A program made the translations under genes and the position numbers. Positions 1 to 11,950 of a DNA stretch of 64,000 nucleotides are shown here, in pieces (position 1 is the first letter of the stretch; the number at the start of each line of letters is the position of its first letter). This DNA is from Nocardioides humi (lineage in GTDB: Bacteria; Actinomycetota; Actinomycetes; Propionibacteriales; Nocardioidaceae). The notes beneath the pieces are model-generated. The model was not told where the DNA came from, made no database searches, and saw only the letters and a program-made list of their open reading frames with translations. The stretch spans positions 1,798,001 through 1,862,000 of the forward strand of contig NZ_CP041146.1 in assembly GCF_006494775.1 (NCBI RefSeq), in the 5' to 3' direction.

Positions 1-642
1 GACGTCGTCCTCAACAACGTGTTCCACACGTTCCCCGCCGATCTGGACATCTTCCTCCAGGCGCCGGGGTCCACCGAGGTCGTCCGGCTGATGTCGGACA
101 CCTGCGGAGGCGGCGGCACGCCCCTGGCCGGGGCCTTCCTGACGATCGACGACCAGGCGGGGACCAGCATGCCGCCGGCCGGGCCGTGCCCGACGGGCTC
201 CTACCGGCCGACCAATGTCGGCACGGGCGACACCGCCCCGGTCGGGACGACCATCGTCGACACGCTGTCGACGTTCAACGGGCGCGACGCCAACGGCACC
301 TGGACGCTCTTCGTGACCGACGACGCCGCCGGCGACGTCGGCCAGCTGGCGGGCGGGTTCACGCTGACGATCACCACGGACGACACCCCCGGCGACACCA
401 CCATCACCAGCAAGCCCAAGAAGGTCAGCAAGAAGAAGAAGGCCACGATCGCCTTCACCGCCGACAAGGCCAACGTGACCTTCGAGTGCAAGGTGGACAA
501 GAAGGTGTGGAAGGCCTGCGTCTCACCGCTCACCGTGAAGAAGCTCAAGCCCGGCAAGCACCGGGTCCGGGTCCGTACCGTCGGCGCCTCCGGCGTCGTC
601 GAGAGCACGCCCGCGGTGGCGAAGTGGAAGGTCCGTCGCTGA
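1..642 (+). CDS. Secreted protein, P-domain-like C-terminal part (5' end outside window)
   Basis: The reading frame is open from the first base, so the start lies upstream of the window; 213 residues are visible. Residues about 1-130 look like a proprotein-convertase P domain (jelly-roll beta fold): an acidic, Gly-rich stretch ends in NGTWTLFVTDDAAGDVG followed by a beta strand. A Lys-rich linker (KPKKVSKKKK) leads to an Ig-like tail of the FECKVD...GKHRVRVRTVG type found at the ends of actinobacterial surface proteins. P domains usually follow a subtilisin-like protease or another secreted enzyme, but the catalytic part is not visible, so the activity is unknown. No sortase motif or membrane anchor is seen at the C-terminus. 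Confidence 0.7.
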   Translation, partial: DVVLNNVFHTFPADLDIFLQAPGSTEVVRLMSDTCGGGGTPLAGAFLTIDDQAGTSMPPAGPCPTGSYRPTNVGTGDTAPVGTTIVDTLSTFNGRDANGTWTLFVTDDAAGDVGQLAGGFTLTITTDDTPGDTTITSKPKKVSKKKKATIAFTADKANVTFECKVDKKVWKACVSPLTVKKLKPGKHRVRVRTVGASGVVESTPAVAKWKVRR

Positions 643-673
643 CGAAGCGAGAAGCGGGGACACGTGGGGACAA

Positions 674-704
674 GGAGGCGGATCGGCCCGGCCGGTCCGC
701 CTCC
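674..704. terminator. Bidirectional terminator-like hairpin
   Basis: GGAGGCGGA at 674-682 pairs perfectly with TCCGCCTCC at 696-704, and the inner CGGCC/GGCCG bases extend the stem. It lies between two convergent genes, the P-domain protein and the PEP mutase-family gene, where a shared terminator is expected. There is no clear U-tract, which is common in high-GC actinobacteria. Confidence 0.6.
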
Positions 705-715
705 GGTCGCGCCCG

Positions 716-1528
716 CTACCGCAGCGTGCCGAAGAGCGCGTCGAGATCCGGACCGGGGACCGCGCCGTCGAAGCCGTCGAACCGGCCCTCCACGAGGCCA
801 GCGGCAGCGCGCCCGAGCCCGCCCCAGGCCGCCCGCGCCAGCGCACCGCCGACGCTGACCCGGCGCACGCCGAGCCCGGCGATCTCCGCGAGGGTCCGCG
901 GGCTCGGGCCGCCGACGAGCAGGTTGACCGGCTTGGGGGCGACCGCCGCCACCACCGCGGCGACGTCCGCCGGGGCGCTGACGCCGGGTGCATAGAGGCA
1001 GTCGGCGCCGGCGGCGGCGTACGCCCGCAGCCGGTCGAGCACGTCGGCCAGATCGGGGCGGCCCGCGATGAAGCCCTCGGCGCGCCCGACGAGGAGTACG
1101 TCGTGGCCGCTGGCGTCGATCGCCTCCCGGGCCGCGGCCAGCCGCTCCACCGCCACGTCGAGGTCGTAGAGCTCGCCGCCGGCCGCGTCCTCCACGGACA
1201 GGCCCGCGACGCCGGTCTCCACGGCGAGGGCCACGCTGGTGGCGACGTCGTCGGCGGTCTCGGCGTACCCGTTCTCGAAGTCGGCGTTCACCGGCAGGCC
1301 GGTGGCGGCGACGATGTCCGCGAGGTGGTCGAGCGCCTCGTCGCGCGTCGCCGAGCCGTCGGGCCGACCACGGCTCCAGGCCGCTCCGGAGCTCGTGGTC
1401 GCCAGCGCGGCGAAGCCGAGGCTCTCGAGGTAGCGCGCGGAGCCGCGGTCCCACGGGTTCGGCAGCAGGAAGCAGCCCTGCTCGTGGAGGGCGCGGAAGG
1501 CGGCGCGGCGCTCGGCGATGCTCGTCAT
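716..1528 (-). CDS. Isocitrate lyase/PEP mutase family protein
   Basis: This is a 270-residue TIM-barrel enzyme of the PEP mutase/isocitrate lyase superfamily, which makes or breaks C-C or P-C bonds next to a carboxylate using Mg2+. Visible marks are NPWDRGSARYLE near the N-terminus, the metal-site motif NADFENGYAE (about residues 79-88), LSVEDA and VGRAEGF. The cysteine loop of true isocitrate lyase is not evident, so it belongs to the large uncharacterised oxaloacetate-decarboxylase/carboxyvinyl-carboxyphosphonate-mutase-like group and the substrate is unknown. The ATG at 1528 was chosen because the conserved sequence begins there and a -10-like TACCGT lies seven bases upstream, suggesting a leaderless transcript. 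It is convergent with the upstream gene. Confidence 0.82.
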   Translation of the reverse strand: MTSIAERRAAFRALHEQGCFLLPNPWDRGSARYLESLGFAALATTSSGAAWSRGRPDGSATRDEALDHLADIVAATGLPVNADFENGYAETADDVATSVALAVETGVAGLSVEDAAGGELYDLDVAVERLAAAREAIDASGHDVLLVGRAEGFIAGRPDLADVLDRLRAYAAAGADCLYAPGVSAPADVAAVVAAVAPKPVNLLVGGPSPRTLAEIAGLGVRRVSVGGALARAAWGGLGRAAAGLVEGRFDGFDGAVPGPDLDALFGTLR

Positions 1529-1557
1529 GACCACGACGGTAGGCCGGGCCACCGACA

Positions 1558-2051
1558 TCAGTCCTGCCGGTCGGCCTCCAGCCACCCCCGGAACGCCTCC
1601 AGGTTGGCGGTGGACTCGCCCCGCTCGATCCGCCACGCCCACTCCTTGCGGATGGACGACTCGAAGCCGAGCTCGAGGATGGTGTTGAACGCGGAGTCGG
1701 CGTACTCCAGCACCGAGCCGAGCAGCCGGTCCAGGTCGTCGGGGTGACCGACGAGAGCGGGAGGCGGGCGTCGAGGTAGATGTCGCCGTGGCGGTCGAGG
1801 CCGAACGCGACGGCGTACATCCGCATGTTCCGCTCGAGCAGCCACCGGTAGACGCGCTCGAACTCCTCGTCGGGACGGCGGCAGACGAAGGCGTGCACGC
1901 CGAGCGCGTGGGGGCCGAGGTCGAGGCGGACCGGCGTCTGCAGCTTGCGCTCGCCGGGGAGCGAGAAGCCGAACGTGCGCTCCTCGGTCTCCTCGAAGGC
2001 GATCTCGTTGTCCTCGAGCCAGGTGCGTACGACGTCCGCCGGGTTCGTCAT
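1558..2051 (-). CDS. YbjN domain protein (frameshifted in this sequence)
   Basis: This small acidic protein of the YbjN family (a type III secretion chaperone-like fold) is commonly found directly downstream of mshA in actinobacteria; its function is not established. The start ATG overlaps the mshA stop codon (ATGA), so the two are co-translated. The N-terminal part ([20 protein letters not shown] to [11 protein letters not shown]) and the C-terminal part ([16 protein letters not shown] to GWLEADRQD) are in different frames. The break lies near 1750, and the total length of 494 bases is one short of a multiple of three. A missing base in the assembly explains this best, because both halves are well conserved in style. 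Confidence 0.75.
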
Positions 2052-3324
2052 CCGACGCGTGCCTCCTGTCGGAGCAGTGCGTGCGCCCGCTCGTAGACCT
2101 CCACCGTGTGGGCGGCGGTCGCCTCCCACGAGAACTGCCGGGCGTGGGCGAGGGCGCCGTCGGCCAGCCGGTCCCGGAGGCCGGGATCGGCGACGACCCG
2201 CTCCAGCGCGCGGGCCCAGTCGCGGGGTCGTGGGTGTCGACGAGCAGGCCGCTGTGACCGTCCCGGACGACGGTCGTCAGGCCGCCCACGGCCGCGGCGA
2301 CGACGGGGGCGCCGGAGGCCTGCGCCTCGGCGGCGACCAGGCCGAAGGACTCGTTGTAGGACGGGACGGCGACGAGCGTGGCCGCGGCGTACCAGCCCGC
2401 GAGCTCGGGCTGCGGTACCGGCGGCACGAACCGCACGACGTCGTCGATGTGGAGCTCGGCGGCCAGATTGGCCAGCGCGGCGGGGCGCTCCAGGCCGGTG
2501 CCGGAGGGGCCGCCGACGACCGGGACCACCAGCCGCGGGCGGAGGTCGGGGCGGCGCACGAGCAGCTCGGCGACCGCGCGCAGCAGCACGTCGGGGGCCT
2601 TGAGCGGCTGGATCCGGCCGGCGAAGAGCAGCACGAGGGCGTCGTCGGCGAGGTCCCGCTCGCGGCGGGCCAGGCGTTGCTCGGCGCGGGTCAACGGCCG
2701 GAAGACCTCGGTGTCGACGCCCGGGTGGACGACCTCGACCCGGCCCGGGTCGGCGTCGTACAGGTTGATCAGCTGCTTGGCCTCGAGGTCGGTGTTGGCG
2801 ATGAGCACGTCGGCGGCGTCCACCACCTGCTCCTCGCCGATCACGCGGGCCTGCGGCTCGGGGGTGTCGCCGGCGGCGAGGGCCTCGTTCTTGACCTTCG
2901 CCATGGTGTGCATCGAGTGGACCAGGGGCACCCCCCAGCGGTCGCGGGCGAGCGCGCCGACCTGGCCGGAGAGCCAGTAGTGGGAGTGGACGACGTCGAA
3001 GTGGCCGGCCGGCTGGGCCGCCTCCTCGCGCAGCACCTCGCGGGCGAACACGCAGAGCTGGCCGGGCAGCTGGTCCTTGGTCAGCCCCTCGAAGGGCCCG
3101 GCGTGCACGTTGTGCACCGTGACGCCGTCGCGGACGGGGACGACGGGGTCGAGCCGGGAGCTGGTCGCCCGGGTGAAGATGTCGACCTCGATGCCGCAGT
3201 CGGCGAGCCGACGGGCCAGCTCGACGACGTACACGTTCATGCCGCCCGCGTCCCCCGTGCCGGGCTGGTCGAGCGGCGAGGTGTGGAGGCTGATCATGGC
3301 GACGCGACCGATCGTCTCCCCCAT
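2048..3324 (-). CDS. mshA: D-inositol-3-phosphate glycosyltransferase MshA (frameshifted)
   Basis: MshA transfers GlcNAc from UDP-GlcNAc to 1D-myo-inositol 3-phosphate, the first step of mycothiol synthesis in the cytosol. It is a GT-B fold, GT4-family enzyme. The N-terminal [10 protein letters not shown] loop (residues 24-33), HSHYW (113-117), the nucleotide-site segment [12 protein letters not shown] and the [15 protein letters not shown] motif with its catalytic-family Glu are all present. A good Shine-Dalgarno sequence (GGAGGTGG) precedes the ATG at 3324. The last roughly 60 residues ([14 protein letters not shown] to LLRQEARVG) are in a different frame. A GGGG run (plus-strand 2224-2227) probably lacks one G, and the length of 1277 is one base short of a whole number of codons. 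The YbjN gene follows with overlap. Confidence 0.92.
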
Positions 3325-3420
3325 GCCACCTCCTGCTTCTCTGGCTCGCGCGCGCAACGCCGGTCGATCGGTCAACCCTCCCAGTGTGCCCGGCATTCCC
3401 GATCGACCAAGATGGAGTCC

Positions 3421-4164
3421 ATGACCACACCCATCGCCGTCGTCACCGGAGCCTCCAGCGGCATCGGCGCCGCCACCGCCCGCCACCTCGCCCGCGCGGG
3501 CTTCGAGGTCCTCTGCGCCGCCCGCCGCGCCGACCGGATCGAGGCCCTCGCCACCGAGATCGGGGGCCGCGCCGTGGTCTGCGACGTCACCTCGGAGTCG
3601 TCCGTCGCGGCGCTGGCGTCGGCTGCCGGCCCGCGGGTCGACGTACTCGTCAACAACGCCGGCGGAGCCTTCGGCCTCGCGCCGGTGGCCGAGGCGGACG
3701 CCGACGAGTGGCGCCGGATGTACGACGTCAACGTGCTCGGCCTGATGCAGGTCACCAAGGCGCTGCTCCCGGCGCTCGTCGCCAGCGGCGCGGGGATCAT
3801 CGTCAACGTCGGCTCCACCGCCGGCCGGAGCGCGTACGAGGGCGGCGCCGGCTACACCGCCGCCAAGCACGGCACCAAGGTCGTCACCGAGACGCTGCGC
3901 CTGGAGCTCTACGACCAGCCGGTGCGGGTCTGCGAGGTGGCGCCGGGCATGGTGCACACCGAGGAGTTCTCGCTGGTCCGCTTCGACGGCGACCAGGCCC
4001 GCGCCGACGCCGTGTACGCCGGCGTCCCCGACCCGCTGGTCGCCGACGACGTCGCCGACGCGATCACCTGGGTCGCCACCCGGCCGCCGCACGTCAACAT
4101 CGACGAGCTGGTGATCAAGCCGCGGGCCCAGGCCGCGCAGCACAAGGTGCACCGGACTTCCTGA
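3421..4164 (+). CDS. SDR family NAD(P)-dependent oxidoreductase
   Basis: This is a classical short-chain dehydrogenase of 247 residues. TGASSGIG (residues 9-16) forms the cofactor loop, NNAGG the central motif, and Ser with YTAAK the catalytic triad region. It resembles the YdfG/serine 3-dehydrogenase-like subgroup (NADP-dependent 3-hydroxy acid dehydrogenases), judging from the C-terminal region around [17 protein letters not shown], but the substrate cannot be read from sequence. An alternative in-frame ATG lies three codons upstream at 3412. The gene is divergent from mshA with about 90 bases between them, and no clear operator is visible. Confidence 0.85.
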   Translation: MTTPIAVVTGASSGIGAATARHLARAGFEVLCAARRADRIEALATEIGGRAVVCDVTSESSVAALASAAGPRVDVLVNNAGGAFGLAPVAEADADEWRRMYDVNVLGLMQVTKALLPALVASGAGIIVNVGSTAGRSAYEGGAGYTAAKHGTKVVTETLRLELYDQPVRVCEVAPGMVHTEEFSLVRFDGDQARADAVYAGVPDPLVADDVADAITWVATRPPHVNIDELVIKPRAQAAQHKVHRTS

Positions 4165-4173
4165 CCGTCTCTT

Positions 4174-4207
4174 GCGCTTGTTGACCGTTGCAACGGGCAA
4201 CAAGCGC
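4174..4207. terminator. Near-perfect 34-base palindrome, convergent intergenic
   Basis: Two 17-base arms meet without a loop: GCGCTTGTTG (4174-4183) pairs with CAACAAGCGC (4198-4207), and the core CCGTTGCAACGG (4185-4196) is itself a perfect palindrome. Only one position (A/G) fails to pair. It lies ten bases after the SDR stop codon and before the end of the convergent racemase gene, so a terminator role is likely. The near-lack of a loop is odd for a terminator. Confidence 0.6.
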
Positions 4208-4208
4208 G

Positions 4209-4234
4209 GGAATCACCGCCGAAGCGGCGATTCC
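4209..4234. terminator. Second hairpin adjoining the palindrome
   Basis: GGAATCACCGC (4209-4219) pairs with GCGGCGATTCC (4224-4234) around a CGAA tetraloop, with one mismatch. It directly abuts the preceding palindrome, giving a two-hairpin cassette in an 84-base convergent gap. It could act as a bidirectional terminator or be a dispersed palindromic repeat. Confidence 0.55.
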
Positions 4235-4247
4235 TGCAGCGGCCGCC

Positions 4248-4937
4248 TCAGCCGAGCGCGCGATCCAGCGCGGCGGTGACGTGCAGGGTCGTGCAGGGGA
4301 AGACGGGGATCTCGGAGTCGGCCTGTCGGATGAGCAGCTCCAGCTCGGAGCAGCCGAGGATGACACCGCCGGCGCCGGCGTCCCACAGCTCGCTGATCAT
4401 GCCGACGACGGCGCGGCGGGAGTCGTCGACGACCTTCCCGTGCACCAGCTCGTCGTAGATGATCCGGTTGAGCTCGTCGTGGTGGGCGGCGTCGGGGACG
4501 AGGACGCCGAGGCCGTGGCCGGCGATCCGGTCGGTGAAGAAGGTCCGGGACATCGCGAACCTCGTGCCGAGGAGGGCGACGCTCTCGACTCCCTCGGCCT
4601 TGCACGCCTCCGCGACGACGTCGCCGAGGTGGAGCAGCGGGATGGAGACGGCGTCCTGGACCTGCTCGGCGACCCGGTGGAAGGTGGTGGTGCAGAGCAT
4701 GAGGAAGTCGGCGCCGGCGCGCTCGACGGACTCCGCGGCCGAGCGCAGGATCGCGGCCACGCCGTCCCAGTCCTCGTCCTCCTGGAGGGCGGTGACCTCG
4801 GCGAAGTCGACCGACGCCAGCACGGTCTTCGCCGAGTGCAGGCCGCCGAGCCGCTCCTCGACGCCGCGGTTCAGCGCCTCGTAGTACGCCGCGCTGCTCT
4901 CCCAGGACATGCCGCCGACGAGCCCGATGGTCTGCAT
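4248..4937 (-). CDS. Aspartate/glutamate racemase family protein
   Basis: This 229-residue protein belongs to the cofactor-independent Asp/Glu racemase superfamily, whose two cysteines abstract and donate the alpha proton on opposite faces. [20 protein letters not shown] is the classic N-terminus. The first cysteine is in MLCTTTFH, where most aspartate racemases have an Asn-Thr motif with Cys, and the second is in [11 protein letters not shown]. Length is normal for the YgeA/RacX subgroup, whose members have broad amino-acid racemase activity. A -10-like TAGACT (minus strand, 4949-4944) ends six bases before the ATG, suggesting a leaderless mRNA. It stands alone, divergent from typA. Confidence 0.85.
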   Translation of the reverse strand: MQTIGLVGGMSWESSAAYYEALNRGVEERLGGLHSAKTVLASVDFAEVTALQEDEDWDGVAAILRSAAESVERAGADFLMLCTTTFHRVAEQVQDAVSIPLLHLGDVVAEACKAEGVESVALLGTRFAMSRTFFTDRIAGHGLGVLVPDAAHHDELNRIIYDELVHGKVVDDSRRAVVGMISELWDAGAGGVILGCSELELLIRQADSEIPVFPCTTLHVTAALDRALG

Positions 4938-4943
4938 GGCGTG

Positions 4944-4949
4944 AGTCTA
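4944..4949 (-). promoter_or_regulatory. Leaderless -10 box for the racemase gene
   Basis: On the minus strand TAGACT matches the actinobacterial TANNNT -10 consensus and ends six bases before the ATG at 4937. Transcription would start at or next to the start codon. No Shine-Dalgarno sequence is present, which fits. Confidence 0.5.
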
Positions 4950-4989
4950 GGACCACCGCGACGATGCGAGGGGGACGGTCCAGCGCCAG

Positions 4990-4995
4990 TAGGCT
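4990..4995 (+). promoter_or_regulatory. Putative -10 box of typA
   Basis: TAGGCT matches TANNNT and ends eight bases before the GTG start of typA. With no Shine-Dalgarno sequence visible in between, the typA message is probably leaderless or nearly so. Confidence 0.4.
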
Positions 4996-5003
4996 GGTCG
5001 CTC

Positions 5004-6907
<1,904 letters not shown>

Positions 6908-6910
6908 GTG

Positions 6911-6950
6911 AAGGCTCTCGGGCACCGGTGACCCGGCGCCCGAGAGCCTT
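6911..6950. terminator. Bidirectional terminator between typA and the HtaA protein
   Basis: AAGGCTCTCGGGC (6911-6923) and GCCCGAGAGCCTT (6938-6950) form a perfect 13-base stem with a 14-base loop. It starts three bases after the typA stop codon and ends 13 bases before the end of the convergent gene. The A/T bases at the stem ends supply short U-tracts both ways. Confidence 0.85.
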
Positions 6951-6963
6951 CGATCGATCCGTC

Positions 6964-9900
6964 CTAGCGAGTCACCTTGACCTTGGTCGTCGCCGTGACG
7001 GGGTCGTAGGCGGCCGATGCCCTCAAGGTCACCGTCACCTTCCACCTGCCGCGGGGCAGCCGGGGCAGGGCGACGACGGCTCGGCCGTCGACCACCTTGG
7101 CCTTGACTTTCTTCTTCACACCGCCCTTCTTCAGCACGACCCTGACCTTGCCGTCGACGGGAGCGCCGTCCGAGGCAGCCACCCGCACCCGGATCCGCCC
7201 CGGCGCGCTGCGGGTGGGCCTCTTGACCACCTTCACCTTGGTGAAGCCCACCGTGGCCCGCTGGGCGGCCGAGACGACCGACAGCGTCGCCGGCTCGGAG
7301 AGGACCGCGCCCCGGGCGTTGGACACCCTGACCCGGAACCGGGCGCCGTCGTCAGCGGTCTCGGCCGCGGCGATGACCAGCCGGTCCGTCGTCTCGCCCT
7401 CGACCGAGATCCACGACGAGCCGACCCGGCGCTGCCACTGGTAGGCCAGCCCGGACCCGGTCGCCGTGACGCGGAGCGCGACCGGGTCGCCGACCTTCGC
7501 CGAGACCGAGGCCGGCTGGCCCGTGATCACCGGCGCGGTCGCGCCCGCCCCCTGCTCGGCGTCGGTGAGGTCCACGACGGACGGGAGCGGCGCCTTCTTG
7601 GCGTCCGCCGCCCCGCCCGAGGAGTACCAGTACGACGACAGCCCGGTGGCGAAGTGGAAGTCCACGAACTCCTGCGGCCACGAGCCCCAGCCGGTCACGC
7701 TCCGGTTCTGCGCGGTCTGGCCGGCCGGGACGTCGAGCTCCACGCCGGCGTACTCGGGTGTGATGGTCACCCGGCCCGCCGGGTCCAGCTCGACGTCCTG
7801 GTACGTCGCGATGGTCACGTCCTCGACCGGGTCGAGCGGTGTGCGGTCGTCCGGGTTCTCCATGGTCGCCGCGTAGCCGGAGAGGTCGGCACGCAGCGTG
7901 CCGGTGCCGTCGGCGGCCACGGACAGGTGCGGATCGGTGAGCGTGAACGGCACCAGGCCGCCGTAGAAGTTGACGCTGAACGAGCCGTCCCACTCCACCG
8001 ACGCGGAGCCGTCGGCCTCGATCTGCGCGTGTCCACCGGAGAGGCGGACCAGCTGGGTCACCGCGCCGCCGGTCTGGGCCGCACGCGTGTCGTACGACGC
8101 CGGGGACTCGGCGCCCGCGGCGTCGCGGTGCACGACGGCGACATCGCCGTCCACGGCGCGGTAGGTCGCCTCGTCGCCGTCGGAGGCGCCGGCCGAGAGG
8201 TAGTTCGACCCGCCGAACGGCGGGGCCGACTGCACCTCCTGGTTGCCCGACCACTCCAGGCTCACGCCCTCCAGCGACAGCCCCTCCTCGGGGATCGACA
8301 CCGCCGGGTTGACCGTCAGCGTCGCCGCCGAGGAGCTGACGGTGCCGACGCCGTTGCTCACCCGCGCCCGGAACCGGGTCCCGCTCTGCGCGACATCGGT
8401 GTCGGGGACCATCAGGGAGCCCTCCTCCACGACGAAGTTCTGGTCGTCCTCGTCGATGGGCTGCCAGAAGCCGTTCACCTGCCGCTCCCACACCAGCGCG
8501 GGCGCGGGCAGGCCGGTGAAGGTGGTGGTGAAGACGGCCGGGGTGCCCGCGCTGACCGTGGTCGATCGCGGCGGCGCCACGATCGACGGCGCTGCCCGGA
8601 CGGTGAGCGTCGCGACCTCGGAGACCACGGTGCCGATCTCGTTCGTCGCCACGACGCGCACCTGGGTGCCGTCGTCGGCGGCTCCCGCGGTCAGCTCGAG
8701 CGTAGAGCCGGTCTCGCCCTCGACGTCGGCGAAGCGCCGCGCACCGGGCGCCTTGACCTGCCACTGCAGCTCGCCGGTGGAGCCGTCCGCGAGGGCGGCC
8801 TCGAAGGTCACCGGCCTCCCGGACTGGCCGGCGTCCAGAGTCACGGTCGCGTCCGCGGGATCGGCGCCGAGCCGCGGCGTGAACCCGTCGAGCTCGAGCC
8901 GGTGCACGTACTTGTTGGCCGAGAGCACGTAGACCGCGTCGTCGTGGACCACCGTCCCGGCGATCGTCGTACCGAAGCCGCGGGGCTTGCTCAGTGCGCC
9001 GTGGAGGTACATGCGCAGCTCGCGCCCGTTGGAGCTGGCCAGGGCGAGCAGGTCGCCGCTCTGGCGGATGCTGGACTGGAAGCCGCCCACATCGGGGCTC
9101 GTCCCGAACGGGATGAGCGGGTCGGCCGACGCGTACTCGTCATCGGTGAGCGCCCAGCGCAGCACGCCATACTTGACCGTCGGGTACTCGGTGTAGTCGG
9201 CCGCCGCCTGCAGCAGCGTGCCGTCGTCGAGGATCCCGTATCCGCCTCCCTGGACGACACCCTCGATCGGCTCGACCGTCTCATCACCGGCGTCGCCGAC
9301 GATCCGGAAGGCACCGACCGCCTGAGCCTGGTAGGTCGCACCGATCGCGACTCCGTGACCGTTGCTCGAGAAGAGCACCGTGCCCGGGGTCGACCCGTCC
9401 GGATAGGCGACGTCGCGGTAGGTGTGGCTGCCGTCGGCCTGCAGGGTGTAGACGCGGAGGGCGGCCGTTCCCTGCTGCCAGGAGGCCCAGACCTCACCGG
9501 TGGCGGGGTTGACCGCGATGTCGTTGCTCGCACCCGTGCCCGGCACCGGGAGGGTGTCGAGGACCCGCCAGTCGCCGTCCTCGTCCTGGCCGATGACCGT
9601 CACCGCGGTGTCGATGACGTACGCCCGGTCGAACTGCGGCGAGTACACCACATTGCGCGGGTTCTGGCCGGGAACGGTGACGGCGACGGCCTTCTCCAAG
9701 GTCGCCGCATCGAACGCGACCACCTCGCCGGTGTTGTAGTTGCGGGTCCACAGCCAGTCGTGGTCGGTGTCGTAGGTGAGACCGGTCCCCTGGAAGTCGT
9801 CGTGCAGGACGCTGGTGTTGGCGTACGACGGCTGGCCCTGCGGATCCCAGGTCTCCGTCGTGACGACCGGCTGACCACCCGGCCCGGCGTAGCCGAGCGC

Positions 9901-10545
9901 GACCGGGTCGAGCTCGGTGCCACCGGCGTAGAAGCCGCCGAACGCCGGGGCGCCCGCTGCGCTCAGGCGGGCGGGGATGCCGGACCAGGTCGAGCTGCCG
10001 TCCTCACCGGCGTAGGTGCCGGCCTCGGGGTCGAGGGTCGCCACGACGACGTCGGGGTAGTCGACGACCTCGCCCGAGGTCATGTCCTTGCTCGTCATGT
10101 CGGCCCGTACGACGCTCTGGTCGCCGTTGAGGTCGACGCGGACGTCGCTGATGTCGAGGTCGAGCTGGCCGTCGTGACCGTCGAAGCTGACGGTGCCCGC
10201 GAAGGAGAGCTCGGTCAGGTTGCCCTCGTCGTCGAAGGTGCCGGAGCCGTCCACGAACCGGAAGGTGCCGTCCGCGTTGCGGGTCGCCCCACCGGAGGTG
10301 GAGATCGAGCCGTGCGCGATCGAGCCCTCGATGTAGTTGCGGAAGGACGCCTTGATGCCCCAGTCCAGGGTGGCGCCCGTGATCGGGCTCTCGGCCGCCC
10401 GCGCCGGCGATGCGCCGGTCGCGAGGAGGCCGAGCACGACGCCCGCCGCGGTCGCCGCGGCGATCAGGCGTCCGGGTCGGGTACGGCGGGTGGTGGCGCG
10501 GGAGGGCTCGGGCGGCGCCCACGAGCGGCGCCTTGTCGCTGTCAT
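6964..10545 (-). CDS. Giant secreted HtaA-domain haem-uptake protein with beta-propeller and Ig-like domains
   Basis: The 1193-residue precursor has a signal peptide (Arg-rich start, hydrophobic residues about 28-46, ASPARA/AES cleavage near 50). An HtaA haem-binding domain follows at about 54-215 (ATLDWGIKASFRNYIEG, with candidate haem-ligand Tyr and a nearby His). Next come a YVTN/NHL-like beta-propeller (about 240-590), Ig-like domains (about 590-790), a second HtaA domain (about 795-1000), another Ig-like domain and a very basic C-terminus. HtaA domains capture haem or haemoglobin at the surface of corynebacteria. No sortase signal or C-terminal membrane helix is seen, so it may be released or held by the basic tail. 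The ATG at 10545 has an AGGAGAT ribosome site, and an iron box lies about 65 bases upstream, so it should be induced by iron lack. Confidence 0.85.
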   Translation of the reverse strand: MTATRRRSWAPPEPSRATTRRTRPGRLIAAATAAGVVLGLLATGASPARAAESPITGATLDWGIKASFRNYIEGSIAHGSISTSGGATRNADGTFRFVDGSGTFDDEGNLTELSFAGTVSFDGHDGQLDLDISDVRVDLNGDQSVVRADMTSKDMTSGEVVDYPDVVVATLDPEAGTYAGEDGSSTWSGIPARLSAAGAPAFGGFYAGGTELDPVALGYAGPGGQPVVTTETWDPQGQPSYANTSVLHDDFQGTGLTYDTDHDWLWTRNYNTGEVVAFDAATLEKAVAVTVPGQNPRNVVYSPQFDRAYVIDTAVTVIGQDEDGDWRVLDTLPVPGTGASNDIAVNPATGEVWASWQQGTAALRVYTLQADGSHTYRDVAYPDGSTPGTVLFSSNGHGVAIGATYQAQAVGAFRIVGDAGDETVEPIEGVVQGGGYGILDDGTLLQAAADYTEYPTVKYGVLRWALTDDEYASADPLIPFGTSPDVGGFQSSIRQSGDLLALASSNGRELRMYLHGALSKPRGFGTTIAGTVVHDDAVYVLSANKYVHRLELDGFTPRLGADPADATVTLDAGQSGRPVTFEAALADGSTGELQWQVKAPGARRFADVEGETGSTLELTAGAADDGTQVRVVATNEIGTVVSEVATLTVRAAPSIVAPPRSTTVSAGTPAVFTTTFTGLPAPALVWERQVNGFWQPIDEDDQNFVVEEGSLMVPDTDVAQSGTRFRARVSNGVGTVSSSAATLTVNPAVSIPEEGLSLEGVSLEWSGNQEVQSAPPFGGSNYLSAGASDGDEATYRAVDGDVAVVHRDAAGAESPASYDTRAAQTGGAVTQLVRLSGGHAQIEADGSASVEWDGSFSVNFYGGLVPFTLTDPHLSVAADGTGTLRADLSGYAATMENPDDRTPLDPVEDVTIATYQDVELDPAGRVTITPEYAGVELDVPAGQTAQNRSVTGWGSWPQEFVDFHFATGLSSYWYSSGGAADAKKAPLPSVVDLTDAEQGAGATAPVITGQPASVSAKVGDPVALRVTATGSGLAYQWQRRVGSSWISVEGETTDRLVIAAAETADDGARFRVRVSNARGAVLSEPATLSVVSAAQRATVGFTKVKVVKRPTRSAPGRIRVRVAASDGAPVDGKVRVVLKKGGVKKKVKAKVVDGRAVVALPRLPRGRWKVTVTLRASAAYDPVTATTKVKVTR

Positions 10546-10610
10546 CGGTGGTGATCTCCTGGGAACGGACCGGACCGTGGTCCGGGCGGGGCCGCCCGAG
10601 CGACCGTTGA

Positions 10611-10629
10611 TAAGGTTTGGCAAACCTAA
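10611..10629 (-). promoter_or_regulatory. DtxR/IdeR iron box
   Basis: The minus strand reads TTAGGTTTGCCAAACCTTA, a near-perfect 19-base inverted repeat matching the DtxR/IdeR consensus TTAGGTTAGGCTAACCTAA at nearly every position. It sits upstream of the HtaA gene. With Fe2+ bound, the repressor would block transcription, so the haem-uptake protein is made when iron is scarce. Confidence 0.88.
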
Positions 10630-10663
10630 GTTGGCACACCAGAGATCTTCTTGACAAGGAGTC

Positions 10664-10708
10664 AGAAAAAGAGGAACCGGCTGCGGAGGCGATGCCTTCC
10701 ACAGCCGG
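10664..10708 (-). terminator. Rho-independent terminator of the FadA6-like thiolase
   Basis: Read on the minus strand after the thiolase stop codon, CCGGCTGTGGA (10708-10698) pairs with TCCGCAGCCGG (10687-10677), with one wobble pair, and is followed by a T-rich tract (TTCCTCTTTTTCT). It separates the thiolase from the iron-regulated promoter that follows. Confidence 0.8.
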
Positions 10709-10719
10709 GTCGAGCCTGC

Positions 10720-11936
<1,217 letters not shown>

Positions 11937-11950
11937 GGAGGGCTCCTGAC

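Noticed and set aside
1558..3324. True pseudogenes of mshA and ybjN
   Set aside because: Each needs only one base, the flanking frames are fully conserved, and the same type of defect recurs in many genes including typA, so sequence error is the better explanation.
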